This document shows, one piece after another, positions 1 through 9,150 of a stretch of 64,000 nt of DNA. Source of the DNA: Bacteroidota bacterium (lineage in GTDB: Bacteria > Bacteroidota > Bacteroidia > Bacteroidales > F082); the NCBI GenBank assembly GCA_016845175.1, contig JAERTD010000035.1, positions 1 to 64,000 on the forward strand. Direction: 5' to 3'. The notes below the pieces were generated by a model. That model was not told the DNA's origin and did not search any database. It was given only the letters and a program-made list of their open reading frames with translations. A program made the translations under genes and the position numbers. Within the stretch, counting starts at the first letter, position 1. Every line of letters begins with the position of its first letter.

Positions 1-2003
1 CCAGCTGATGAGTTTCCTGATCCGGTGGGTGATGTCAACCAATACATCTGGGAAGTAGCCTGACAGCTTACCCAGAAATCAGTTTCTGAATGCGGGTCAA
101 TGGTTCCAATCCACTGATAAATAGGATAGGATCCTAACAATACTTCACCAGTGGCAATTGGATCCAATGGTAATAAATAAGAAGCAATCAATGGACCGGC
201 AGATCCACCACCATCCTGATATACACCTATAAAGTGATCTTCTGTTACAGGAGTTCCTGATAAGAACACACCCCAATAGGTCACGGTTGTCCATGTATCG
301 CTAACACCATTTACTTGCTGGTATTGCTGATAGGTTCCGTTATACTGTGACCAATAGGCATTGTCTGCTCCAACTGGAGAGTTGCCAAACAAAGCATCAG
401 CATTACATTCAAACAGATCACGGTCTGATTCTACACCGCGTCCACCTGTTTCTGAAATAGCACCGCGGTCAAATCCGGTACCTGTAGTATAAACAGGAGC
501 AGGACCTGATCCTAAATTGGTAACATTGGAATTGTTACTCATTACTGGATATACAACTTCAGCAGTCCAGTACAGATCACCATTACCTACGTTTTGAATA
601 CCAATATATTTGGTCAACACCTCTTCAGGGTTCAAAGTTTCCTGAATAAACAATGGGTTGATCACCATAATTGGTGGAGACAGGTTTATGTCCAACTGTG
701 TTTGTACACCAGTTACAATAGTACCGGTTACTTCCACATAGTTATAGCCATCTTTAAAGGCATACAGGTCATAATCACCTGTTTCCAGATTCAGCATTTC
801 ATAGTATCCGTTGGCATCGGTATGAACGGTTAAGGAACCATCCAACAATCCAACTTCTGCATTGTCAACTGGAGCACCTTGTGAGGTAACGATACCTACA
901 AAATCACCAATTTCCAAGTAGAAAATCTCAAAGTTATCTATGAATGCAACATCACCCTGCTGGTAATAGTTCTCGTAATACTTACAAGAAGACTGAAGAG
1001 TGATAGTAAAAGCACCACCATTTTGGTAGGCACTCAAATCAAAACTCTTTTGTACAAAATCATCACTATGTGTAGCAGGCTGCCACCAGTAGTTGCCATC
1101 GGCATCCATCAGTGGGTTACCATCAATCAGTACCCTGAACCATGAATAATTGTAGTTGAAGGAATAGCCCTGTACAAAGTCATAGCGCATGGTCAACAAT
1201 CCTGGTGATCCATCAGGAACAACCGTCATGTCAACTGCTGCAAAGTGTGTAGATTTACTTGGATCGTAAGCAGCTGAATAGGAATAAGGAGTAGAACCCC
1301 AGCCTGATGATGTGTTACCTTCGAACAGTAAACCATAGGCACTGTTATTGGCAGCACTTGACGCGGTTCTTAAACCGGCACCACTACCAACTGTTTGTAC
1401 CATTTCATCAGGAATAATTCCTGTTTCAAAATCTTCCTCAAACGGGAAGGTTGTAATGTCAACTGGCATGATTCCAGGACCGGCTGTAAAGCCAAATGCT
1501 CCATAGGAAGTGTAGTCAGTTGATCCCCAGCTGGTAATTGGCCAACCGGTATCATCATTGGTTACTACACCGCCAATGCCACCATCGCCATAAGTATCCC
1601 AACAATCAACATCATACATACTACCCTCTGTAAGAGCCAGTACATGAACCTTTGTTTCACCAGAGGAGGAAAATGTCTCATCGGTACCCCAGATATAGGC
1701 ACCAGCATCATAATCCCAGATGTTGTAACTAGCCTCTCCAAAATAGCTATCAACAGTTACAGCAATATTAATATTGCTGATTGCTCTGGAACCTCCTGTT
1801 GAAGGAACAACAAATGTTTTTCCCTTCGCAGCAAGTCTTTCAGCAGGGGTCGGCAAAGTCTGAGCATTGGGGCTTACAGCCCTTCTCTGCTTCATCATCT
1901 GCATCTCCTTGCTCGAAATGGTATTGGTTGTGGTCACCTGACCCATCAATACCGTTGATGCCATAAATAACATCAACATAAGCAAAGTCGTAATTCTTTT
2001 CAT
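1..2003 (-). CDS. Secreted multidomain surface protein, C-terminus cut off by the window edge
   Basis: An open frame of about 667 codons runs from an ATG at 2003 through base 1 without a stop, so the C-terminus lies outside the window. The first ~22 residues form a signal peptide (MKRI followed by a hydrophobic stretch ending in LMGQ). Around residues 180-330 there is a cleaved-adhesin/choice-of-anchor J-like beta-sandwich, opening with PFEEDFE and closing with DVAFIDNFEIFYLE. A carboxypeptidase-regulatory-like Ig fold follows (VGIVTSQGAPVDNAEVG to LETGDYDLYAFKDGY). Such proteins in Bacteroidota usually end in a T9SS sorting domain; that part is not visible. It lies downstream of the sigma/FecR/STN/beta-helix run but is separated by 527 bases with its own leader. 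The exact function is not recognised; an adhesin or a peptidase accessory protein are both possible. Confidence 0.8.
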   Translation of the reverse strand, partial: MKRITTLLMLMLFMASTVLMGQVTTTNTISSKEMQMMKQRRAVSPNAQTLPTPAERLAAKGKTFVVPSTGGSRAISNINIAVTVDSYFGEASYNIWDYDAGAYIWGTDETFSSSGETKVHVLALTEGSMYDVDCWDTYGDGGIGGVVTNDDTGWPITSWGSTDYTSYGAFGFTAGPGIMPVDITTFPFEEDFETGIIPDEMVQTVGSGAGLRTASSAANNSAYGLLFEGNTSSGWGSTPYSYSAAYDPSKSTHFAAVDMTVVPDGSPGLLTMRYDFVQGYSFNYNYSWFRVLIDGNPLMDADGNYWWQPATHSDDFVQKSFDLSAYQNGGAFTITLQSSCKYYENYYQQGDVAFIDNFEIFYLEIGDFVGIVTSQGAPVDNAEVGLLDGSLTVHTDANGYYEMLNLETGDYDLYAFKDGYNYVEVTGTIVTGVQTQLDINLSPPIMVINPLFIQETLNPEEVLTKYIGIQNVGNGDLYWTAEVVYPVMSNNSNVTNLGSGPAPVYTTGTGFDRGAISETGGRGVESDRDLFECNADALFGNSPVGADNAYWSQYNGTYQQYQQVNGVSDTWTTVTYWGVFLSGTPVTEDHFIGVYQDGGGSAGPLIASYLLPLDPIATGEVLLGSYPIYQWIGTIDPHSETDFWVSCQATSQMYWLTSPTGSGNSSA

Positions 2004-2295
2004 ACGTCTGTGATTTGTGTTAGTTAATAAAAATTGAATTGTCATTATGTTTAATCTAAAATTGCTATTTCAACCTATGCTTTTTATAGAGCCATAGAAA
2101 CTCTTGGGGCATTTGGGATTTGCCTTTGGGAGAAATAGCACTCAGGGGAGTGATAATAATACCGAGATGCTAAATATCCAACTAGCAAATGGCCGAACGC
2201 TGCTTTTTAGAGCGCCGACCCCGGTACTATGAATTTAAGAAAATCTTGAAGAGTAATTTTGATCATACGCAGCAGTTTGTGTTAATCTTTGTTAA

Positions 2296-2314
2296 CTTCC
2301 TGATATTCAGGAAG
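2296..2314 (-). repeat. Perfect 8-bp inverted repeat in the leader
   Basis: Arms CTTCCTGA and TCAGGAAG flank a three-base loop. There is no T-run after it, so it is not a typical intrinsic terminator. It may be an operator or part of a folded leader. Confidence 0.5.
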
Positions 2315-2324
2315 AAGTACTCTT

Positions 2325-2371
2325 CGGGCTTAATAAGGTATGCATAAGGCCACCTTACCGATCTCTGCCCG
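2325..2371 (-). repeat. Nested inverted repeat in the leader
   Basis: An outer pair CGGGC (2325-2329) / GCCCG (2367-2371) encloses an inner pair TAAGGT (2334-2339) / ACCTTA (2352-2357). The two concentric stems suggest a folded RNA element in the 5' leader of the gene starting at 2003. Confidence 0.4.
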
Positions 2372-2530
2372 TTGCTACTATGACAGTTAAACAGCGTTTT
2401 ACCCCTACTCAAAAAGTGTTTTTTTTTGAAGTTTTTTTTGAGGCCTCAGCCAATGCTTCTCATGCAAAATATAGGCATTGATCACATTAGGTGAAAAACA
2501 GCAAAGGAAATAGGTTGAAAGTCCTGTAAT

Positions 2531-5500
2531 TTATTGCTTGACGAAGCTAAAGTGATATTGTTCCGGACTGGTTTGAGAATGTAGTCGGCCAAGATAGAGT
2601 CCACTTGAAAATGTACTCACATTCAACTGCAGTCCCTGGGTCATTTTGGAGCCATCACTCCTCAGTTCATCCTGAAGGATTAACTGACCATAGCAATTGA
2701 AGATTTCAAGCAAAACCGGCTCAACGGAAGCTGTTGGAAACTTAATGGTTAAGGAAGCAGAGGTTGGGTTTGGATATACCATGGGTGGATCCATCTCAGG
2801 AACTACAATAGCCACGGTTATTTTTCCATCTTCCATCTCCATCACTACGCCAGATTCAATGGGATGATCGGGTGATAAATTTATTTCTGGTGAAATGGAA
2901 GCTGCGTAGGAGGCCTTTTCAGCAACCACCTGATAATTCCCATAGGCCAGCGACTTAAAATAAAAATTTCCCTTCTTATCCGTAAGGGTATAGGCCATGA
3001 TACGTTGCAAATCGGTGGACATGAGAAACACACTGATGTTGGACAGTCCACCATTGCAATAGGCTTCATTATCGGTGTTGAACCAAGGGGCACAATACAG
3101 ATCAGTATTCACCAGCTGGGCAGGAGGCATGACGAACTGACCGGATATAACAGCCTCTCCTTCAGGCAAACTAACATCAGGTGGCAGCAATTCAATATCC
3201 ACATCAAATACATCTTCTATCACCGCAATTTCATGAGCCTGCTCCCAATCACTCTTATCAGCATAGTAAGACGGAATTGCCTCATACACATTGTGGGTAT
3301 CAGGCACAGCATACACATAATAAGCGCCGGTTCTCAGGCGCTCAAATATAAAACTCCCGTCGCTCAGTGTTTTTGTCATTGCTTCAGCCTTGGCATTGGG
3401 CTCACCTAGTTTTAAAGCCAGTACAACGGCTGGTTCTACCTCTTCACCTGCATGCCAAACCTTACCCTGTAGTGAATGAAAATCCTCCAGGATAATATGC
3501 ACACTGTCGCTGGTTAGTCCACATTCGGAAGTGGCTTCCATGACCAGTATTACACTGCCATTCTCGATATCCGATGATCCGGGTATATAGGTTGGGTTCA
3601 CCACCGTATCGCTGTTGAAACTACCGTCACCATCGCTGAACCAGTTAACCTGATCATAAAAGGCGGCAGAGGCATCTGAGAGCTCAATATGGGCATCATT
3701 GAACACGGTGGTATCCTTACCAGCATATACCTGTGGCCCGTCGAGGATGGTCAATAAAAAACTATCCTTCAATATGAACTCAGAACGAACAACCTCCAGG
3801 TAAATGACAACGGATTTCTCTTCAAGATCTTCGGTTCCCGGATAGTACTTAGTTTGTATTTCATCTTCGTTTTCAAAGCTTCCATCCCCACTTGTGGTCC
3901 AAAGGAGACTTTTGTAGATGAAGGGAGCTGTTCCAAAGCTTATATTAAGTGCTTCCTGGTTGGTACACACTATGGTATCCGGTCCGGCGTACGGGAAAGG
4001 TTGTGCAAATGCAAAAGGACTCTCAAAGCCTTCCAACTGATCATCTACCCCTGTTAGGGAACCATCATAGGCAGTTATGGCAATGTTTTCACCAAAAGGA
4101 ATCTCAGGCATCCATGCCAGGGTATCGCTACCATTATCAATCTGGTTCTCAAAACTATAATTATTAAAATTCCCTTCATATATCCTGTAGCCAACAATAT
4201 CCTCCTCCACATTGCTCCGCCAACTCAACCTCAATTGTCCATTCACCTCTTGTTTGATCACACCCAATGGAGGGGACACAGGGCTGTTGGTATCAGCAGC
4301 AAGAAGTATTGGGTCAAAGTGGATGGTTCCCAAACCCGACTCATCATGAGCATCCCAAATCAATTCATCAATTCTATTACTGCTTGTACTCCCCCAAAAA
4401 TTTCCGGTCAAATCAACATCCGACCCATGATGGTTTACCAACATTTGTTCTTGATCGGCCAGGAAAAACATATTGTTTTTATCAAAATGATGGCCTTCCA
4501 CCGATTTAAAGTCCATGGTGCGCACCAGATTGTACGCCAAGGTATTATGCTCCAAACTATTGTACACCGAAGCCTGACTAAAGGCTACTGTCCATCCATT
4601 TTGATAGAAGCTGTTGTGGTGAAGCTCACAGGAATGTCCATATTGACCAAATACGATGGCTTCACTATTGGCCCAGAAAATATTATGGAAAATCTTGGTG
4701 GAATCTAGCATATTGAAGAGCCCATAACCCACGTTCTCACCAGTGCCATAGATGATATTATGATTGATAGAGTTATGTCCGGATTCTATCCCATCATCAT
4801 TTTGCATCCAGATGCCATTGCGCCCCCCCTCTACAATATTATAAGCAATAGTATTGTCGAAGAAATAGCTCTGACTGTTAATGATATAAATGTTGTGGTT
4901 CTCATTTTTAAGTACACAGTGGAGCACTTTGTTGTCGTTGGCAACTGCCAAATTGTTCACCTCAAACCGGATACCATCTTCATTGGCTTCGATGCTGCAA
5001 TTTTCAATGCTGCAATCACTTGTGTTTCGGATATCTATACCCAACTTTTCATTACCGCTGACCACACATTGATCAATAAATATGTCATCTGATTCAACTA
5101 CTGAAATGGCTGCCGTTTCATTTCCTTGCAGCAGGCAATTCCTCAAAGAAATATGCGTTGAATGATCCACCATTAAACCGGTGCTATTGGTATCAGAAAG
5201 GCTTGAATGATTGATGTCGATATGGGAGGATTCACTAATTCTTACTGCCGCAACCTCCGTATTCTGAATCCTTGCATAAGCTATGAAGTTTTGGTTTTCA
5301 TCATATACATTGCTGAAAGATATGCCTTTCCAGCGCCAGAATTCTCCTGGAGTTACCCAATTGGAAACAAAGCTTACGGTGTCGGTCTGGCTTCCGGTTT
5401 TATCACCTACCAGCAAATTGCCACCTCTAACAAAGATGCCCCAACCAAAATTTACCCTGACTTTTGTGCCAGGAGGAATAATCAGGGTTCTACCATTGGG

Positions 5501-5707
5501 AATAATCAAGTCGGACCAAACAATATAGGTAGTGTCGTTGGACCAGGTTTTATCTTCTGTGAGGCTGCCGCCAACAAAGGCGATATTTTGAGATTGTACA
5601 GTTATGGTCAAACAAAACAGGCTTACCATCACAAGAAGCATTCGGGAAAAAGCTATGCACTTTCCCTTGGGCTTATTATAATGACGGTATGTACTTTTCC
5701 TGTCCAT
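2531..5707 (-). CDS. Parallel beta-helix surface protein with T9SS sorting domain
   Basis: 1058 residues. A signal peptide ends near VQSQ (residue ~40). Residues ~125-430 carry right-handed parallel beta-helix repeats (periodic N/D-rich runs such as SIENCSIEANEDGI), as in NosD-like or polysaccharide-binding proteins. Then come a fibronectin-III-like domain (~460-545), two PKD-like repeats that each begin YAG-D (~548 and ~650), a carboxypeptidase-regulatory-like domain (~750-830), and a type A T9SS sorting domain (VYPNPTSASLTIKFP to the end). It is therefore predicted to be exported through SprA and held on the surface or released. It starts five bases after the stop of the STN-barrel gene, so it is very probably co-transcribed with that gene and is the likely cargo or target of the signalling unit. 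No catalytic residues of a lyase are identifiable. Confidence 0.85.
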   Translation of the reverse strand: MDRKSTYRHYNKPKGKCIAFSRMLLVMVSLFCLTITVQSQNIAFVGGSLTEDKTWSNDTTYIVWSDLIIPNGRTLIIPPGTKVRVNFGWGIFVRGGNLLVGDKTGSQTDTVSFVSNWVTPGEFWRWKGISFSNVYDENQNFIAYARIQNTEVAAVRISESSHIDINHSSLSDTNSTGLMVDHSTHISLRNCLLQGNETAAISVVESDDIFIDQCVVSGNEKLGIDIRNTSDCSIENCSIEANEDGIRFEVNNLAVANDNKVLHCVLKNENHNIYIINSQSYFFDNTIAYNIVEGGRNGIWMQNDDGIESGHNSINHNIIYGTGENVGYGLFNMLDSTKIFHNIFWANSEAIVFGQYGHSCELHHNSFYQNGWTVAFSQASVYNSLEHNTLAYNLVRTMDFKSVEGHHFDKNNMFFLADQEQMLVNHHGSDVDLTGNFWGSTSSNRIDELIWDAHDESGLGTIHFDPILLAADTNSPVSPPLGVIKQEVNGQLRLSWRSNVEEDIVGYRIYEGNFNNYSFENQIDNGSDTLAWMPEIPFGENIAITAYDGSLTGVDDQLEGFESPFAFAQPFPYAGPDTIVCTNQEALNISFGTAPFIYKSLLWTTSGDGSFENEDEIQTKYYPGTEDLEEKSVVIYLEVVRSEFILKDSFLLTILDGPQVYAGKDTTVFNDAHIELSDASAAFYDQVNWFSDGDGSFNSDTVVNPTYIPGSSDIENGSVILVMEATSECGLTSDSVHIILEDFHSLQGKVWHAGEEVEPAVVLALKLGEPNAKAEAMTKTLSDGSFIFERLRTGAYYVYAVPDTHNVYEAIPSYYADKSDWEQAHEIAVIEDVFDVDIELLPPDVSLPEGEAVISGQFVMPPAQLVNTDLYCAPWFNTDNEAYCNGGLSNISVFLMSTDLQRIMAYTLTDKKGNFYFKSLAYGNYQVVAEKASYAASISPEINLSPDHPIESGVVMEMEDGKITVAIVVPEMDPPMVYPNPTSASLTIKFPTASVEPVLLEIFNCYGQLILQDELRSDGSKMTQGLQLNVSTFSSGLYLGRLHSQTSPEQYHFSFVKQ

Positions 5708-5712
5708 TTAAT

Positions 5713-7026
5713 CTAAAAATAGTATTGCAAACCCAGTTTAATACCCAGGGCTTTCAGCTGGGGCTGTCCACCCCGATCTTTCAAGGGTTCTGTAAAATAA
5801 TGCAGATAATAACATTCTGCATTAAGATCTAATTTGTCATTAATTTTATTCCTCATACCCAATCCGGCCATCCCTGACAACACATTGTTATTGAACTTAA
5901 GCTCAGAAAAGTTCACACCCTCGGGCTTAGCCTCTTCAAATCGGGCCACTCCCTCCTTGTAGATCAAATAACCAATCTGGACCCCCAGACGACCATAAAA
6001 ACTTGTACTGCGGCCCTGATAGAAATCATAGGCTGCTGTGAGGTTCAATTCCAGATAGGCCAAACGGTTGGTTATTTCGTAAGTGGAGTGGTAAGATTCC
6101 GAAGGAATCCAGGCAGAGTCCATCACATAAAACCAGGAAGTATCCGATTGAGACACAGTATAATATATATCTATGGTATCTGGTTGGTAAAACCCTCCGC
6201 TTACCTTAATGTCTTGCTGCATATAACGGTCATTAAACTGTGTATATCTGAATCCAAGTGAATATTTAAACCGCTTTTGTGTCCTGATCAGATCAGCTCC
6301 CAGAGAAAAGTTTCTGAATGAGTAATTTTCCTTGTCATCTACCAAACTATAATCAGATAACAAAGCTGCATAGTTAATGCTTGCAGCCCATCCCTTTTTT
6401 CTACTATTTTTTTCTTCTGTGGTATCTGCTGCAAACTCTGAGTTTTCCAATGCTGAGGATGCCATAAAAACAGTATCCACTATACGTAAGGTATCTACCC
6501 GGTATAAGGTGTCAGTAGTAAATATGGTATCCAGTTCTACCACAGTATTGATCACATATTTGATGAGCGTATCAGGTGTACTGGTATCGGTAGGAACCGG
6601 AATATACACAATGCGTGTATTTTCTTCAGCTGCCGACCCTGAAGCTTTACCGGCTGGTCGGTAAATGACAATTTGATTGCCGAGCTGCTTAAATGTTTGA
6701 CCAGATTCCGACAATATATCCTCCAATGCTTCTACTAAGGGCAACTGTGAGCATTGGTAGCTTACTGCTTCATTAAAAGCTTCGTCACTGGCATCATAGG
6801 CAAAATTAATTCCTGTTTGTTCAGAAAGTTGTCTGATTACCCGACTTAATTTCTCGTTTTGAAATTCTATGCTTAATGCATTGGCATCCTGTTCTTGTGC
6901 CATTGATACCTGAGGGGCGAACCCAATTGAAGCTATAAGCAGGCAAAACACCAGAGCATGTATGCACCTGCTCCTGGCTTTTATTCTTTTCCAATAATTA
7001 AATTGATGGCTCAATTGAAAACACAT
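5713..7026 (-). CDS. STN-domain protein fused to a small outer-membrane beta-barrel
   Basis: 437 residues. A signal sequence ends near SMAQ (residue 44). Residues ~50-123 are an STN (secretin and TonB N-terminus) domain, including LSIEFQNEKLSRVIRQLSEQ and a typical FxQLGNQIVIYRP ending. A ~90-residue linker rich in D/T/V (PTDTSTPDTLIKY onward) follows. The C-terminal ~225 residues are alternating amphipathic strands ending in LGLQYYF, typical of a PorT/OmpA-like outer-membrane barrel. There is no TonB-dependent plug or large receptor barrel. In FecA-type systems the STN domain touches the FecR C-terminus in the periplasm; here the gene follows fecR and the sigma gene directly, so a sensor role is inferred. 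The ATG at 7026 gives a short extra n-region before the hydrophobic core. Confidence 0.8.
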   Translation of the reverse strand: MCFQLSHQFNYWKRIKARSRCIHALVFCLLIASIGFAPQVSMAQEQDANALSIEFQNEKLSRVIRQLSEQTGINFAYDASDEAFNEAVSYQCSQLPLVEALEDILSESGQTFKQLGNQIVIYRPAGKASGSAAEENTRIVYIPVPTDTSTPDTLIKYVINTVVELDTIFTTDTLYRVDTLRIVDTVFMASSALENSEFAADTTEEKNSRKKGWAASINYAALLSDYSLVDDKENYSFRNFSLGADLIRTQKRFKYSLGFRYTQFNDRYMQQDIKVSGGFYQPDTIDIYYTVSQSDTSWFYVMDSAWIPSESYHSTYEITNRLAYLELNLTAAYDFYQGRSTSFYGRLGVQIGYLIYKEGVARFEEAKPEGVNFSELKFNNNVLSGMAGLGMRNKINDKLDLNAECYYLHYFTEPLKDRGGQPQLKALGIKLGLQYYF

Positions 7027-7101
7027 TTTGGCCCATAGCTATAGACGCCGGGTTTGAGCTGCTAAGGTAAGAAAAAGATAGGGAAAAGTCGGGGAGACGG
7101 C

Positions 7102-8121
7102 CTACTTCAGACTAACTTTCTGGTCTGAAATTGTATAGTCTAGTCCGAAAATCAGGTGTAAAGACTCGAATATCTGATCGGGTGTATCTGACTGGTACCT
7201 TGCGGTCAGGTAAAGATCATCATAGGATCTTTCAGTAACTACCTGAATATCATAAGTTCTTTCGAGGGACTTGAACACATCAGTTAGGGGAGCCTTTACA
7301 AATTCCAGTACACCTGATTTCCATGCTTTATGGTTTTGTCCGTTAAATTCTTCTCTGGATAATAATCCAGTGGACTTATTGTAAATTCCTTTTTGTCCGG
7401 GATGCAATACGATTTGTTCCAATACAGATTCATCATCGGGATTCACTGTATAGAATAACACTTTGCCGGTTTCCAAATGCAACACTACTTCTTCTCTGTC
7501 TGCACAACTACATAAAGTAAAAGAAGTACCTAACACTTTAACCCTAAGATTGCCGGTGGCAATAATAAATGGTTTGTCAGGATTGTGTGCTATATCAAAA
7601 TATGCCTGACCTTCAAATTGCACCAGGCGTTGGTCAGAAGAAAATTGTTCTGGATAATCAATGTGGGCAGCTTTGTTAAGAAATACTTTGGAGTGATCAG
7701 GTAATAAGAATGGATCTTGCTGAACCTGATTAGACGCATAACGAATCATTTCACCACTACCTGATTGCCCAAAGATGAAATACAAACCAAAGGCGATCAC
7801 TAAAACGGCAGCTACCCGAGCAGCAGCATAAGCAAAGCGTTTGATGTGAGGAGATTTCCTTTGTGGTTCCACTGAAGCGGGCAGCACAAGCTCTTCTTCC
7901 TCAATTCTGGCATTTAATTTATTCCATGCCTCATTCACATCAATTTCATAGAAGGAAGCACGTACGCCACTATGTTTCCAAAGGTCTTGAAACTCTTCAT
8001 ACATATTGCGATTCTCCACGGATTCATCTATCCATAACTCGACAATTTCTCTCTCCTGGGAGGAAATATTGCCGGACAGATAGCGCCCCAATAATTGGAT
8101 ATTTGAATCACTAATATTCAT
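7102..8121 (-). CDS. FecR-family anti-sigma factor
   Basis: 339 residues. A cytoplasmic N-terminal segment (~1-95), which would bind the sigma factor, precedes one membrane span (~99-117, AARVAAVLVIAFGLYFIF). A periplasmic FecR domain (~125-225) contains FEGQAYFDIAHNPDKPFII and VKVLGTSF, both hallmarks of the family. The C-terminal DUF4974 domain (~270-339) starts LEFVKAPLTDVFKSLERTYD and resembles an STN fold; in this family it meets the STN domain of the outer-membrane partner. The gene lies 124 bases after the sigma gene and 75 bases before the STN-barrel gene, the usual order in Bacteroidota. Confidence 0.95.
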   Translation of the reverse strand: MNISDSNIQLLGRYLSGNISSQEREIVELWIDESVENRNMYEEFQDLWKHSGVRASFYEIDVNEAWNKLNARIEEEELVLPASVEPQRKSPHIKRFAYAAARVAAVLVIAFGLYFIFGQSGSGEMIRYASNQVQQDPFLLPDHSKVFLNKAAHIDYPEQFSSDQRLVQFEGQAYFDIAHNPDKPFIIATGNLRVKVLGTSFTLCSCADREEVVLHLETGKVLFYTVNPDDESVLEQIVLHPGQKGIYNKSTGLLSREEFNGQNHKAWKSGVLEFVKAPLTDVFKSLERTYDIQVVTERSYDDLYLTARYQSDTPDQIFESLHLIFGLDYTISDQKVSLK

Positions 8122-8245
8122 AATTTCAAAGGCTGTTTATCCCTTCTTCGTAATTAAGTGACAATATAAAAGCCATTTACCCTTACTCTATGTTAAAAAA
8201 TATTTAATTATTTCTGTTTTATATATGATGATAAACTTCTGTGAT

Positions 8246-8821
8246 CTATTTAAACAAGGCCCAAAAAAATATCAATAAAGGCATATATTCTTTGAGAGCT
8301 ACTCTCAAATGTTTAAGGGCTTTGGTCATTTGGGATTCAACGGTTTTTACTGAAATGGCCAGCTGGTCAGCTATCTGACCATACTTAAGCCCATTAAATC
8401 GACTCAACTCAAAAATTCGCCTTCTCTTTTCCGGCATTTCAAGTATGGCTATCTTTAGCACACTTTCCAACTCGGCCTCTTCCATTTTCAAATGACCATT
8501 ATCGTAGTAAGGGGTAACCATATGCTTCTTATCTATCAGATATTTTTCCTTAACCTTATTTTGGTTCAAATAGTTTAAGGCATAATTCTGTACCGATCGG
8601 TAGAGGTAAGATTTTACTGAGGAATTAATTTCCAGAGTTTCCCGATTCATCCAAAGTTTAAAAAACAAATTCTGAACAATTTCTTCAGCATCCGCAATCT
8701 CGTTTACATATCGGGTGCAGTAATAGCATAGAGGTGTATAATAAAGCCTGTACATCTCCTCGAAGATGGCCTTATCACCAGCTTTTAATCCCTGAATAAA
8801 ACGAGTTTGGTTATCGTCCAT
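8246..8821 (-). CDS. ECF RNA polymerase sigma factor, Bacteroidetes sigma-70 family 1
   Basis: 191 residues. Region 2 spans ~20-90 (YYTPLCYYCTRYVNEIADAE and the SYLYRSVQNYALNYL stretch). Region 4 is a helix-turn-helix at ~140-172 (LKYGQIADQLAISVKTVESQ). This matches the RNA polymerase sigma-70 factors that pair with FecR proteins. The C-terminus ends in a short hydrophobic tail (PLLIFFWALFK). A -7 element, TACCTTTG on the minus strand at 8908-8915, lies ~90 bases upstream of the ATG at 8821. It probably directs transcription of itself or of the STN-barrel/beta-helix genes when released from FecR. Confidence 0.95.
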   Translation of the reverse strand: MDDNQTRFIQGLKAGDKAIFEEMYRLYYTPLCYYCTRYVNEIADAEEIVQNLFFKLWMNRETLEINSSVKSYLYRSVQNYALNYLNQNKVKEKYLIDKKHMVTPYYDNGHLKMEEAELESVLKIAILEMPEKRRRIFELSRFNGLKYGQIADQLAISVKTVESQMTKALKHLRVALKEYMPLLIFFWALFK

Positions 8822-8907
8822 AGTTCAAATTATCCCAATAGTAGAAAGGCATAGAATCCTGCCCCGGAATCAATGCCAAACATTAATCTACCCACACTAC
8901 TAACAGG

Positions 8908-8915
8908 CAAAGGTA
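8908..8915 (-). promoter_or_regulatory. -7 promoter element for the ECF sigma gene
   Basis: The minus strand reads TACCTTTG, an exact TAnnTTTG match, ~90 bases upstream of the sigma-factor start. The rest of 8822-9150 shows no convincing gene; a near-match TAGTTTTA at 9095-9102 on the plus strand could serve the transporter at 9151. Confidence 0.5.
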
Positions 8916-9150
8916 AATTATATTATTACAATTGTTCCCAAAGAGACATGAAAACTCACCCAAACCGTTGCATGAACAAACATTAAAGATGTGAAAACCA
9001 GACCCTCCATCAGACTTGAATTCCATAAGCACGATTATGGAAGGCTGAACAATTTCCATTACAATTAAAAAGTGGCTTCCCACAAATAATTTCATAGTTT
9101 TACCCTCGCAATAAATTTACGAGACCGGCCATAGTCGGAAAGCACAAGCG

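Larger units (their letters stand above)
2004..2530 (-). promoter_or_regulatory. 527-base intergenic leader upstream of the truncated secreted protein
   Basis: No credible coding frame is present. Read on the minus strand, the region is rich in inverted repeats: a nested one at 2325-2371, an 8-bp stem at 2296-2314, and a GC-rich imperfect hairpin around 2192-2218. AT-rich sequence follows just before the start codon. I found no exact TAnnTTTG element; the nearest is a TATATTTTG string near 2465-2473. A long structured 5' leader is an inference, and I could not match it to a known riboswitch consensus. Confidence 0.4.

Noticed and set aside
1370-1753. Two short minus-strand frames within the truncated surface protein
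   Set aside because: They are in other frames than the continuous ~667-codon reading frame that runs off base 1.
4235-4708. 157-codon open frame opposite the beta-helix gene
   Set aside because: It is antisense to a strongly supported coding region and reads as low-complexity shadow sequence.
8883-9095. 70-codon open frame on the minus strand between the sigma gene and the transporter
   Set aside because: It has no recognisable family or signal, and it overlaps the -7 element of the sigma gene.
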